Assembly (NCBI RefSeq): GCF_030035675.1
Contig: NC_084489.1
Coordinates: forward strand, 36,230,001 to 36,294,000
Direction: 5' to 3'
Length of the DNA stretch: 64,000 nt
DNA from: Rhineura floridana
Taxonomy: Eukaryota; Chordata; Lepidosauria; Squamata; Rhineuridae
Under the pieces are notes generated by a model that saw nothing but the letters and a program-made list of their open reading frames with translations, was not told the DNA's origin and ran no database searches. Positions 55,801 to 63,800 of this stretch are shown piece after piece; positions within the stretch are counted from its first letter, which is position 1; every line of letters begins with the position of its first letter. The translations under genes were made by a program, and so were the position numbers.

Positions 55801-58800
55801 CCATCTGTTCAGAGAAGCTGCTATTCTGAAAAGAGGTGGGCAAAAGTCCTAATTATCTAGTTTAAGAGTATTGGCAGCAGTGCTTCATTTCTTAAAACTG
55901 GGGGGAGGAAGAAGGTTCAAGCCTGTGTGGAAGCTATGTTCTTTGATGCCATGGAAGTCTCTCTCCATCCTGATTCTTGATTATTCCTCAGGAGGAACTG
56001 TATCCCCCCCCAGCCAACTCACTGGTCCTATATGCTAGCTATAATTAAAAACAAATGGACCTGGGTAGTAGGCAGGCATGCCAAAAGCAAAGTTTTAAGA
56101 AGGGGGGGGGAGGTGGTTTCCAGGAGGGATTCAACTGCATACTGGAAATGTGGGTTTATGCAATCAAAGTGGATTAAAGTACTCTGTTGCCCTGGTGCAA
56201 CAAATTCACTTTTTAAAAAAAACAGACTGTGGTTAGGGAAGTGACAGGAAAACGCACTGAAAAGCTTGGAATGAATGAATGGGCTAGGGCTGTGCACATC
56301 CCCCTTGATCTATCCTGTGGTCCTGATCCAGGGTCCTCCAAAGAGGCTAACCTCCCTGGGCCAACCCAGGGTCCTTCCACTCCACCCTGGATCCATCCCT
56401 GAAGCAATCCGGGCATTGGGGTTAAAGGTTTTTAAAACTCCATTTTTAACATACAATCAAAAGGAGGGTGAGAGCAGGAAGAGATGCTGCATTGCTTCTA
56501 CCCCCAAACCAAGAGCAAGCAGGTTCAATCTTGTGTGGTGCTGCTCCTTCACAAGCAGCTTCCCTGCATGCAAAGAAGCCGTTCCCAAATGAGCAGCGCC
56601 TGGCACTGAGCAGGATTGAATCCTCCCACTTTCCAGCAGGTCAGTGGCAGGATTCCAGCCTGTGGAAAGAAGGAGACCTTGGGCGAGAAAGACGCCCACT
56701 ATGGTGGGATGGGGCACAGCCTGTCACAAAACAGTGACAGATGGAAGCAGAGTTTGGCATAATCAGCTTGCAATTACTGACATTACTTTCTACTGATACC
56801 TAATCCATCTAAATTCTTTGCCACAGTGTTTTCCTTGTGGCAAGGAGTTCCATAGCTCAGCTTTCCTCAAGCTAGATACAGCTATTTGCCTTGAGGTAGC
56901 CTCCCTATTTTAGGCAGAATTCATTGATTCCAGGGCTTTAAGTGGAGAAGGCTTTTTCTTTTATATTTTTCCCTTCTCACCCCACATATAGTTGCCCATC
57001 TCCTGTAATTTCTTTTCCATTCAATCAATCAATCAATCAATCTTCATTACGGTCAATGACCAGCATAAATTTCTTCTCCCATTCTCCTTTTATACTCAAC
57101 TTGTAACTTATCACCCTCCCTTCAATTGCCAGTTTATTTCATCTAGCGTCTCTTGTTGTTTTACATTCACTCCTTCCTCCTATAACCACTTTCCTCTGTT
57201 ATCTCCTTCCTTTCTGTCCCAGTTTATTTACTGATAATAATGACCACAAATATTAACCTTTTATCTCTCTTTCTAATTCCCTTCAATACCTCCTCTGAGC
57301 CTTTCCCCTCAGAGGAGAGATACCTTCCTTCCCTCCTCTTCCCTGAACTTCCCTGTCTCCTGGCCACCTTTAGTAAGCAGCATCCAAGGAGTTGCTGGTT
57401 CTAGCATTCTACCAAAAGGTTATGGCATGGCTAGGGGCATGGAGTATGCAAAGTGAGGAGGCACTGGGCAGGCTGTGGAACTCAAGGCCACCTGAAACTG
57501 ACCCAAGTCCTACTGGTGCTTCCCAGTCAAAGAAACAATGCTGTACACAATAAGGGACTGTCTCTGTGTGTGCATATCAGGCCAGAACGAAGACATTGTG
57601 TGCTGTATTCTGTTTTGCTTTGCCTTTCTTCTTTTCAGAGTTTTCTGAAAACTGAATCAGTTTTAAAATTAGATGGATACTGGTGATGTAAACAAAGGTT
57701 ATCTTTATATGCATTGGTAGCCAGAACGTGTTGTCTGCCAAGGGATTTTTTAGTTTAAATAATTAGGGAAACCTTAAAAATGTAATACAGTTTGTATTTC
57801 TAATATGTTAACTTCCTCCTGGATTCATTATCTTGTTCATTTTTTTGAATTATATTGTGATAGCCATTGACTATACACAGTAACAAAAACTGACTGACTG
57901 ACTGAACTGGAATGCATGAACTGACCATTGTTAAGTAAGCTCTGCATATAGATTTGTATAAAAATAATTGTTAGAATGTGTTCAGTTTTAGTTTAAATTG
58001 TTGTTTTGTTATTGCATTTATATCCTGCCTTTCCTCCAAGGAGCTCAAGGTGGCATACATAGTTCTCCCCCCTCCATTTTATTTTATCCTCACAACAACC
58101 CTATGAGTTAGGCTAGGCTAAGAGGCAGTGACTGGCCCAAGGTCACCCAGTGAGCTTCATGGCCATGTAGGAATTTGAACCCTGGTCTCCCAGGTCCTAG
58201 TCCAACACGCTAACCGTATCACCACACTGGCTCTCTTTTATATCCTGCCCTTCCTCCCAAAGGCAGCATGGGAAAGAATAAATGTTTAAAGTTTAAAGTT
58301 TAACTCACCACTCTAATATTTACTATGAAAGGGTATTCAGGTAATGGGGATACTTGGGAGGGATGAAAGAAATATAATAGCTTAGGAATGAGAGAACTCT
58401 GAGTCATATGCAGGGCCGGTTCTAAAGGGCGGCCAGGTGGGGCACTGGCCTGAGGGCCGCTGGAGCTACGGAGGCCCCTGAGGGGCCCCTCCGCTCCCCT
58501 TCCGCGATCCGCGCCGCCCGCCATCCTCCCGCTTCATCTACCTTTCTCTCTGCTGTTTTTTGCAGTGTGTGCAGGGTTGCCATCACTCAAGATGGCAGCC
58601 GAGGTTTCTGTAAGGGGCTGAAGCCACTGCCGCCATCTTGGCTGATGGCAGCAATGTGCGTGCGTGCGTGCCATGAACCAAGATGGTGGCAGAGGCTTCA
58701 GTCCCTTATGGAAACCTTGGCCGCCGTCTTGTTTGATGGCAACCCTGCGCGCACAGTGTGCGCTGCCACAAAAAACAGCAGAGAAAGGTAGGTGAAGCGG

Positions 58801-59637
58801 GGGGATGGCGGGTGGCTTGGAAGCTCCTGTCTTGCGACTCGCAGTTCCTGCCACGGATCACGGAAGGGGAGCGGAGGGGCCCAGGGCAGGCTGGTGCCCA
58901 AAGGCTCCGGCATGCCTGGAGCCGGCCCTGGTCATATGTGTGGCTAAACTGGAATTTGACTTGTGAGGATTTTTTCCCATAAATACGGCTTGAATAACCA
59001 AAAACATAATCTTAAATGAGTGTCAGCAAGCATTAGACACATTACTAAATTCTGCTGGGCCTTGAATGTGTGAAATGCGAACTCAGATATTCCTTTATTT
59101 TATGTTATTCCTGCTTCTAATAATAAAGCATAAAACTTGCAATCTCCCCAACATGCACACACATAGGATCAGTCTTGCCTCACAGAAGGGTGAAGTAACT
59201 TGTCTTCATGACAAGTTGTCTTCACAAAGTACTGCATGAAGGCGGGAATGCTGCAGCAAGGCTTTTTGATGTGTCAGCCCTAGCAGAGATGGTGTCATTT
59301 GGGTTCAGGCAGCAAAACATTGTGAATCATCATTGCAGTCCAGGATCTCTTAGCTGGCATGGTTGGCAAGTCTTGTGCACTTCTGCAGTGCAAGCATGCT
59401 GAATTTTATTGTGCTTGTGCCTCCTGCTGCATTTTTCAAAGTACCGTAATTGTCATTCTTTGCCTACAATAGAGAAGTGTTTCTTTTCAACAGCCCTGCC
59501 TCACTTGAACCAGAAGAAACAGATTAATAACAGAGTGTGCTCTTTCCTTGCCCTTCCTCCTCCTCCTCCACCACCACCACCACCACCTTTATTTCCTCTA
59601 CTACACTTCAAGCAGGGATGGAATTCTGTAAGTATGG
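32001..59637 (+). CDS. COLQ: COLQ, collagen-like tail subunit of asymmetric acetylcholinesterase (first two coding exons)
   Basis: Secreted collagen-tail protein that attaches acetylcholinesterase tetramers to the basal lamina of the neuromuscular junction. Two exons are seen: 32001-32106 (signal peptide) and 59494-59637 (proline-rich attachment domain, PRAD). Both split the same alanine codon (G|CC), and the join SISA-ALPHLNQKK matches human [13 protein letters not shown]. The collagen and C-terminal exons are beyond the right edge. Intron 1 is 27.4 kb, filled with transposons. It lies 14 kb after HACL1 on the same strand, the gene order I recall in human. The start ATG is chosen because the frame from there is a complete signal peptide with an intact donor. 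Confidence 0.93.
32107..33025. other. COLQ intron 1, nothing recognised
   Basis: No repeat or coding signal recognised in the first 0.9 kb of the intron. Confidence 0.45.
33034..33166. mobile_element. hAT hairpin MITE with perfect 8-bp target duplication
   Basis: CTTTAAAG flanks both ends (33026-33033, 33167-33174). The ends CAAGGCTGGGGAATCTTTGG and TCCAATCCCCACACCTG are imperfect inverses, with inner arms CTGAACTACAACTCCGATCA and TGAGAGTTGTAGCTCAG. The 8-bp duplication puts the whole hairpin family (3220, 6825, 19137) in hAT. Confidence 0.85.
33185..33300. mobile_element. Near-perfect palindromic MITE
   Basis: The first 47 bases (from CAGAGCTTGGAAAAGTTACT) are the exact reverse complement of the last 47 (to TAACTTTTCCAAGCTCTG), leaving a loop of about 22 bases (CCAGCCAGCATGGCCACTGG). 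The CAG..CTG ends suggest hAT. It lies 19 bp after the previous MITE and shares its CTACAACTCCCATCAGCC arm. Confidence 0.85.
33301..34196. other. COLQ intron 1, nothing recognised
   Basis: Mixed composition with a G run at 33363-33371; no element identified. Confidence 0.4.
34197..34515 (-). mobile_element. L2/CR1-clade LINE 3' end, antisense
   Basis: The minus strand reads ALERTFFVAAPKLWTPLPTEM, YLAPSLYSFHLTLKMHFFTL, then AF and a 3' UTR; (ATT)n lies at the left edge. The same subfamily appears at 63800-64000. Confidence 0.75.
34516..35764. other. COLQ intron 1, unclassified
   Basis: TCTAGGGGCATAGCAATGAG at 34524 resembles one end of a hAT element, but no partner end was found. A C run lies at 35222-35232. 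Nothing else recognised. Confidence 0.35.
35765..35855 (+). mobile_element. SINE-like fragment
   Basis: CATAGAAAGAGCCTGCTGGA, TCAGACAAAGGTCCATCTAG, then TTCCTGTTCTCAGAGTAGCC: the same family as 2447, 5' part only. Confidence 0.6.
35888..35937. repeat. (GAT)n-(GTT)n microsatellite
   Basis: About six ATG/GAT units pass directly into about nine GTT units. Confidence 0.9.
35938..37569. other. COLQ intron 1, unclassified
   Basis: 36480-36545 is an ATT/GTT-rich simple repeat. 37040-37170 has a short frame (FQAGFITKWFEEYNVARALV) possibly part of the hAT remnant that follows. Nothing else recognised. Confidence 0.35.
37570..37806 (+). pseudogene. hAT transposase remnant (C-terminal dimerisation region)
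   Basis: Reads TLYAAGLTFGVSTTVCENSF, STLTQALIPHRCSTLHQRKA, NLVILTFESNLFEG. The CENSFSTLTRVLxPHRR...LHQRKANLVLLAFE pattern is the hAT C-terminal dimerisation domain as found in ZMYM1-like and THAP-like hAT genes. Only this tail is readable, so it is a dead copy. A candidate end of the element lies at about 38104 (CTACACTCCTG). Confidence 0.65.
38108..39212 (+). mobile_element. Bov-B (RTE) LINE 3' part, split by a MITE
   Basis: The frame reads LLKVKERSTKAGVGLQLNVT, KTKVMTTEDLCNF, IEFVKDYQYHGTVINQNGDN, EIRRRLGLGRVAMRELGKVL, the end of the Bov-B reverse transcriptase. It is broken by a few stops and frame changes (a shift near 38540 and one before 38228). It ends in the family 3' UTR with AGTTGTAATCGACTTGAAGG and (CAA)n. 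It is 5'-truncated. A 248-bp Tigger-like element interrupts it at 38733-38980. Confidence 0.88.
38733..38980. mobile_element. Tigger/pogo-like MITE
   Basis: The ends TAGGCATACCCTGCTTTAAT and CGTTAAGCGGGGTATGCCTG are inverted repeats of the CAGGCATACC type known for Tigger elements. TA lies on both sides (38731-38732 and 38981-38982). Removing it restores the Bov-B reading (SYFRYI, MRRHDSLEKTIMLG), which proves the insertion. Confidence 0.88.
39480..39950. repeat. Interspersed repeat with internal inverted arms (copy 2) with an L2 tail insert
   Basis: Reverse-oriented relative of 2040-2445 (GGAGCCAATCAGCGTGAAAG, CTTCTCAGCAGCTAACACAT, CTTTCATGCTGATTGACTCC). 39600-39668 is an antisense L2-type tail, (TTTA)n then TATACCGCCCCATAGCCGAA, inserted within it. 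Confidence 0.55.
39951..40392. repeat. COLQ intron 1 with short MITE remnant
   Basis: 39960-40095 carries GGCTGCAATCCTAGTCATGT and GGTTAGGATTGCAGCCTAAC as inverted ends of the short MITE. The rest is unclassified. Confidence 0.5.
40393..41914 (+). mobile_element. L2-clade LINE, 5'-truncated, nearly intact RT C-terminal half
   Basis: 40430-40710 reads PFQSGFRPGSGTETALVALV, LLVLLDLSAAFDTIDHGILL; from about 40700 a second frame reads SLACGVPQGSVLSPMLFNIY, RCHQYADDTQLYFSFP (the YADD catalytic box), VNKLKLNPDKTEMLLVSRKA and on to WNSLPREARMAPSLQSFRRQ and a stop at 41670. The frame change at about 40695-40710 is one base missing or two extra. Then a 3' UTR and (AAAT)n tail at 41890-41914. The copy begins inside the RT domain; dead but fairly young. 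Confidence 0.92.
41915..42869. other. COLQ intron 1, nothing recognised
   Basis: No element or gene recognised. Confidence 0.4.
42870..43445. mobile_element. AAGAATCCTGGGAA-family MITE, interrupted
   Basis: ACATATTTAAAGCACTATTA, CCAAAGAATTCTGGGAACTG, GTAGTTTGTTAAGTGTGCTC on the left of the insert; CAGAGAATTCTGAGTGGTGT, TATACTGCTTTAG on the right. The insert at 42992-43368 splits it. Confidence 0.65.
42992..43368 (-). mobile_element. Retroposed 3' end (L1-like), antisense, 15-bp target duplication
   Basis: ACAGAGCTACAATTT occurs at 42977-42991 and again at 43369-43383. On the minus strand the insert ends in TTTAATAAACATATATTGAA and an A-rich tail (TTTAGAAAAAAG): a poly(A) signal plus tail. 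A duplication of this length and a poly(A) tail point to L1-type target-primed insertion. I could not identify a protein, so it may be an L1 3' UTR or a retroposed host transcript. Confidence 0.75.
43446..43990. repeat. GC-rich repeat with GCAATCCAA ends
   Basis: GAGAGCAATCCAACTGCTAT at the left and TGAATTGGATTGCTGTGCCC at the right are short inverted ends. The interior is GC-rich with inverted GAGCTGGCTGGGTTCCAGCT/AGCCAGGC arms. Class unknown. Confidence 0.45.
43991..45855. other. COLQ intron 1, no element recognised
   Basis: 1.9 kb without recognisable coding or repeat signal. Short open frames (45054-45407, for example) have no similarity known to me. Confidence 0.4.
45858..46985. repeat. 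AT-rich interspersed repeat, split by a solo LTR
   Basis: ATTAGAGATGGAACAATCTG at the left and CTCCCCTATCTCTAATAAAT at the right are short inverted ends. Between them are ATGCATTTTTGTATG-like blocks and (TATG)n at 46005-46050. The solo LTR at 46158-46804 sits inside. Confidence 0.45.
46158..46804 (+). mobile_element. Solo LTR (fossil), 5-bp target duplication
   Basis: Starts TGTTGCG and ends GGGACA; CTAAT lies on both sides (46153-46157 and 46805-46809). A TATATAAG box at about 46600 and AATAAA at about 46743 sit in the right order for U3-R-U5. No internal coding region remains. The GC-rich U3 part is open in several frames, one ending RRSQRLRSKTFPI. Family not identified, probably Gypsy-like. 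Confidence 0.85.
46986..47519. other. COLQ intron 1, nothing recognised
   Basis: AT-rich; a direct repeat of AAATATCCTACA at about 47427 and 47466 is the only visible structure. Confidence 0.4.
48881..49578. repeat. Tandem repeat, about 187-bp unit, four copies
   Basis: Units begin AGATGCCCTC or similar at 48881, 49068, about 49254 and 49442. Each carries CAGCAGAAGCTCTGGGCC, CATAGAGGACACCCTCCCCT and AGCAGATTTTGGGGTGGGCA. The fourth unit is cut by the solo LTR at 49579 and resumes at 50243. Confidence 0.92.
49579..50242 (+). mobile_element. Solo LTR of a Gypsy-like element (fossil), 5-bp target duplication
   Basis: Starts TGTGATG, ends CATCACA; GGCAC flanks both sides (49574-49578 and 50243-50247), and joining the flanks restores the tandem repeat unit. 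An AATAAA-like region lies at about 49895. It contains AATGGTGGCAGCGGTGAAG, wording usually met next to a primer-binding site, yet the flanking duplication shows it is inside the inserted unit. The same LTR family is at 52369-53840 in the opposite orientation. Confidence 0.88.
50867..52244 (-). pseudogene. Gag-like coding region of the Gypsy fragment (fossil)
   Basis: Begins MAEYIKMKREELVEKC, followed by a long Glu/Lys/Arg coiled coil, a capsid-like part (FEKAAQMWGLPEDKYMQYLS, VYQYFPSDKPVTYAEFKETV) and a CCHC zinc knuckle near the end. It looks like the gag of squamate Gypsy elements. Not intact as a single frame. Confidence 0.8.
52797..53030 (-). mobile_element. L2-type 3' end inserted in the Gypsy LTR, antisense
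   Basis: (ATT)n, then ATAGTTTATTTATACCCCGC, CTTCTGGCCAAAAAGCCCTC: the reverse of an L2/CR1-type 3' UTR. It breaks the LTR where the solo copy at 49579 is continuous. Confidence 0.65.
53341..53480. mobile_element. Tigger-like MITE half, inside the Gypsy LTR
   Basis: TACAGTAGGGCCCTGCTTCT, CGGTGCCCTGCTTTTCGGCG, then GCTAATAC: a Tc1/mariner-Tigger style end. The partner end was not found, so it is cut short. Confidence 0.5.
54752..56280. other. COLQ intron 1, small repeat traces
   Basis: 54955-55025 is an antisense LINE-type tail (TTTATTATTTGAGTTATATC, CTGCCGTTCTTCCCAGTAGG). 55185-55205 ends CCTGACAACCCTACC, like a TAGGGTTGCC-type transposon end. Otherwise unclassified. Confidence 0.4.
56283..56724. 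repeat. Possible DNA element with GGGCTGTGCACATCCC ends
   Basis: AGGGCTGTGCACATCCC at the left pairs with GGGATGGGGCACAGCCTGT at the right. The inner arms CTTCCCTGCATGCAAAGAAG and GAAGCAATCCGG are weak. No clear target duplication. Confidence 0.4.
56725..58014. other. COLQ intron 1, nothing recognised
   Basis: A (CAAT)n microsatellite at about 57021-57043; otherwise no named element. Confidence 0.4.
58015..58240 (-). mobile_element. tRNA-derived SINE with LINE-like tail (MIR/CORE type), antisense
   Basis: On the minus strand: a tRNA-like head GAGCCAGTGTGGTGATACGG, then GTTAGCGTGTTGGACTAG; box B-like GGGTTCAAATTCC; core GGTGACCTTGGGCCAGTCAC; tail CACCTTGAGCTCCTTGGAGG ending GGCAGGATATAAATG as in L2/CR1 3' ends. 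This suggests an L2-mobilised SINE. Confidence 0.8.
58411..58930. mobile_element. GC-rich foldback hAT MITE with perfect 8-bp duplication
   Basis: The ends CAGGGCCGGTTCT and GGAGCCGGCCCTG are inverted; GTCATATG flanks both sides (58403-58410 and 58931-58938). Long inner arms (CTCTGCTGTTTTTTGCAGTG against CACAAAAAACAGCAGAGAAA, and GGGTTGCCATC against GATGGCAACCC) make a large hairpin. It carries several AAGATGGC/GCCATCTTG words. End sequences resemble the element at 30756. Confidence 0.88.
58939..59493. other. COLQ intron 1, 3' end
   Basis: Nothing recognised apart from the acceptor region TTCTTTTCAACAG just before exon 2. Confidence 0.5.
59494..59637 (+). CDS. COLQ: COLQ exon 2, proline-rich attachment domain
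   Basis: Between TTTTCAACAG and GTAAGTATGG. Reads ALPHLNQKKQINNRVCSFLA, then L, eleven prolines, LFPLLHFKQGWNS. Human is [20 protein letters not shown], five prolines, LFPPPFFRGGRS. The PRAD winds through the C-terminal helices of four AChE subunits, and the adjacent cysteines make disulphides to two of them. Here one cysteine is serine, the first proline run is doubled and the second is LFPLLHF. Both splice sites and phase are intact. Confidence 0.9.
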
Positions 59638-62600
59638 CTTCAAGTATTTCTGTTTCCTGTAATGACTGCTAATCTTTCCTTAGGAGTTCTAAGAAACTAT
59701 CTTGCTATGGAAAGAGTGACATAAGCCCTGGCAACAGGAGCTGTAATGTGTTAGAGGTGCAATGTTCAGTCTTTTAAATGGTCAGGGATTGCTCATGGGC
59801 ACATTTGGAATTTTGAGAGAATACTGTGGACATAAACTTCATTGGTTGCATCTCTCCCCGCACACAACTACAAAAAGTAAAAGTGTGCATGCACATGCAC
59901 ACAACACACACACTCTCACACAAACACTTCGCTTTTCCATGGATTGGGTAAAAGACAGATCCAGCAGAATTAAAATGGATCCGCTTGACTTTTCATGATT
60001 TTACGTGGGGTCCTCAAAAAAGCAGTATCAAATTAAAGCAAACTGGTAGATGGCATAGTGAAAACCAAACATCTCGTGCTTGCCAGCACCACAGAAACAT
60101 CGATCCAAGAAACAGGATCTTCTTGATTTTTACATATGATGACACAACGAAACCAGAAACAAATCAGAGAATGCATATTCAGATACAGGGATTACTTCTG
60201 ATCTGATGGTGATTTTGAGGGAACCTTTTGTAAAAATTAATAAGGATCCCTAAAGACCTGTGCTTCAGATCCATGCTTTTGTGCCGTGGCACTGCTGGAA
60301 AACACCAGATCCATGCTTTTTATAGTTCAGTCAATTGACACATGAGATGAGATGGTGGTTGTAGGGAGTGGAACGCATTAAAAATTATGCAATTTCAAGA
60401 GTATCTTTTTTTACTAGATCAGAAATGTGTGCGCGCACTCACATGTTAACCTTCTCTCTCTCTCTTATTGCCTAGCACTCTATTTTCTCCCCCCTGACTC
60501 CTAGAGTGCCCCAATTTCTCCCTACTGCCTCCCGATGCTGGGGGAGGGGAGTGGTGATACAGCATTTGTGGTCAAAGCTGTATGTGCCATGCAACCTGCC
60601 CTATGCCCCTAGAATAGCCTACTCCCATCACCAGTACTGACATAAGATTCAGTTGCCAGTCTGGTTAGTTTGTGAATGTGGAAGGGAGGGCATTTTGCCC
60701 TTGGTCTCAGGCAGCAAAACGCCTTTGATTGGCCTAAGAGGAAGTTGAGGCTATTCTCTGTTGCCTATTGACTTCAATTAGAAAGCATATGTTCATTTAC
60801 ACCATTTCTTTTGCCAATGTAACACTGCATCAGTGATGGAGATGGGACTCACTGAACCATAGGATCCCATCTAGCTCTTGCTCTTCCCCCACTCTGCCCT
60901 CTTTTGCCCTCTGCACCAGTGGTACTTTGCTAGTGTAAGATTTCTGAGGACCAGCCCTGGGTTGTCACTATGCCAGGGTTCATTTTTCACACTGATGTGT
61001 TCGCTTTTATCCACTGGTGTTGATGTCTTATTTTCACCTAGTGTGTGTAACCTGTGGATAGGATTGTGCTGTAAATGTAAACATTTGAGGGTCAGGGGTG
61101 TGCTGTACATATATAATGTATACATACATCTATCATTATTCCAAAAGCTTCTTGTGGTTTTTAAAGACCTCCCTCCTTCGAGTCTTAGCCCTCCCTCCCC
61201 TCAACAACCTTCAATAAACCCCCATATAGCTTTGGCCTAATATACATGCTACAATATAGCATTAGGAGTAGGCATTAGGGACTTATCCACATGGGAAAAT
61301 TTCTTCGTAGCAAATACACTGCTTTTACCATCGTAGTAGATTTGCAAGGTCCACACCATGCTCAATGGTAGCTTCAAATCCGTTGTTTTCCATTCACACA
61401 GGCAGGCATTCCTCTGGGAAAGATTAGTGTCACTGTTTCCTTGTGGCTCCACCCTCTAACTTTACCCGCTGGAAAAACAAATATATCAATATTTTAAAGA
61501 AAATACCAATATTTTGATATTTTAGCAAAATATTAATATTTTGAGAAAAATATCAATATCAATATTGATATTTTCTTTAAAATATTAATATTTTTGAGGT
61601 GACTTTTTTAAAAAAACTACTTTAGATTTTTTAGGGGGGAAATTGGAAACCAGGCATGGAGAGATGTTACTTCAAAATTCTCTATGCAAAGATAGAGAAT
61701 ATGAGAAAGAATGATAAAATCCAATTGCAATTCCCATTGCTAGTTACAAGGAGTGAAGGAAGTTTACTCTGAGAGAAAGGGAGGAAAGAAGGGAGGTCTG
61801 CAGCAAACTGTGAAGAGATGAGAACAGAGCAATCGGAAGGTGCTGCATAAACCACCAGAAACAAAATGGAATTAATGGGAGAATTAGTGGGTGGAGAAAG
61901 GGGAAGAGCTGAAAGTGATGATTCACCCATTCACTAAAAAACATCAAAGCAAACTGTCTTCAAAGACATGTGGAGCGGAGTGGAGCTGTTTTGTTCTAAA
62001 CTTTTCGTATTATCAGTGGATTGGGTTGGTGCGGATTTACAGGGGGAGAACTGCGTGATAGCTTCTGTTTGCCAGTAATGTCATGTGAACCATGCAAATT
62101 AAAAAGATGTGAGTAGCACCAAATACACATTAAATCACAGTGTAGATGAGCTCTAGGCTTCTAATGTACATTTTTTTTAAAAAAAAGCATAGGCTCAAAT
62201 TCTGTTGGCACATGTGTCTCCAATGGTTGAAATACCAAGGTGAGCCTGTTTCTTGACAAAATGTTGTGCAGTGCTGTCCAGCTCCTAATATATTCTTACA
62301 GAGTTCTTTATTGGTGTTTTTCCCACTCTCTGACATGATGTTAGTTTTAAGACCTCCGGAGCTTTGTCCTGCTGTGTAATTTACTGGCAGTCTCTTGGCA
62401 TTTTACTGCAAGTGAAGGAACATCACCCAGAATTAAACAAAATAAGTCCACCACTTTTCCTTTTTACCCCTCAATCAGTCACCATGCCCATCCCACATTG
62501 CAGAGTTGCTAGGTCATTTCAGGAAGGAGTCCAGAAAATGAAGTAATCATAAAAAATCTGAATGAAGAAGCTGAGAATTACAAGTGAGACAGCATCATAG

Positions 62601-62647
62601 AACTGTTTGTTTGCAAGAGTACATAATGTGAAACATTTTCAAGCAAA
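59638..62647. other. COLQ intron 2, mostly unclassified
   Basis: (CA)n-like runs at about 59888-59920 and 60465; no COLQ collagen exon seen. An AT palindrome cluster lies at 61484-61600 (listed separately). Confidence 0.45.
61484..61600. repeat. AT-rich palindrome cluster (ATCAATATT/AAAATATT)
   Basis: Repeated, self-complementary words: CAATATTTTAAAGAAAATA, then TATCAATATCAATATTGATA and TATTTTCTTTAAAATATTAA. The left and right halves pair to form a hairpin of roughly 30-40 bp per arm. Confidence 0.7.
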
Positions 62648-63285
62648 TTAACCTCTAGACTGGACTACTGTAATGCGCTCTACGTAGGGCTGCCCTTGAA
62701 GACCGTTCGGAAACTTCAGCTAGTGCAAAATGCGGCAGCCAGGTTGTTAACGAGGACCCGCTGGTCTGCGCATATAATACCTGTCCTGGCCCGCCTGCAC
62801 TGGCTGCCTATTTGTTTCCGAGCCAGATTCAAGGTGCTGGTTTTGACCTATAAAGCCTTACACGGTGTGGGACCACAATACCTTGTGGAACGCCTCTCCC
62901 GCTATGAACCTACCCGTTCACTTCGTTCAATATCCAAGGCCCTCCTCCAGGTACCAACTCATCAGGATGCCCGGAGGATTGTTATTAGATCTAGGGCCTT
63001 TTCTGTGGTGGCCCCCGAACTGTGGAACAGCCTACCTGTGGAGATACGCCTGGCGCCTTCGGTACTTTCTTTTAGGCGCCAGGTTAAGACCTGGCTATAC
63101 TCCCAGGCATTTTAATGTTCAATGTGTTTCATTTAATTTTTTTTTTGTTTAACTTGTTGCTGATTTTATTGTAATTTTATTGTAATATTGTATTTTAATC
63201 TTGTTTTGTTCACCGCCCAGAGAGCTATTCGCTATGGGCAGTTTAAAAATGAAATAAAATAAATAAATAAATAAATAAATAAATT
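62648..63285 (+). mobile_element. L2-clade LINE, 5'-truncated young copy
   Basis: From 62696 the frame is open for 139 codons: [60 protein letters not shown], up to [14 protein letters not shown]-stop at 63115. Then a 3' UTR and (AAAT)n tail at 63258-63283. It shares its last roughly 400 bp with 18220-18648. Confidence 0.9.
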
Positions 63286-63800
63286 AGAGTGCAGTGGTAA
63301 ACCTGGCTAAAGACTGCTGGATGCTGGGTAAAGACTGCTGTTGAATGTGGCAGAAGTGTCACTCCATTGCCGGAGTGGAAAGAGAGAGGGAAGTCTCTCA
63401 CCTAGGACTGTGGAGGCCTCCAGCACACCCACAAAAAGCTCCACAGGTGTTCCATCAGTGGGGGTGGGAAAGAGGATTGTCAGGGGCAGCCTTGCACCTA
63501 TAGGATGCCTAGTCCCTGTGCTACCCTGACATGCTCACAAAAGACACCAGCCCTAGAGCAGGTGTAATTAATTTTCCTCTGATTGGTGACAATGGGAAGG
63601 AAAGATGGTGGGAAAGGTTAAAAGAAAGAGATGAGAAAGAAAAGGCCATACCTCCCATTTTGGCTGCAGTGAGCAGGCAGAGCTTTGGATATGATGGAGT
63701 AACAACCATGGAATTTCATCACAAGCAACTCCATTAGATTGCTTTGCCAGTCATCCTACACAAGACTTTTGCACTCTTAACAGTTGAGACAGAGAGTGAT
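63286..63800. other. COLQ intron 2, nothing recognised
   Basis: No element recognised. Confidence 0.4.

Noticed and set aside
58180-58240. tRNA gene
   Set aside because: tRNA-like A and B boxes belong to the head of an antisense SINE; no cloverleaf with a full acceptor stem.
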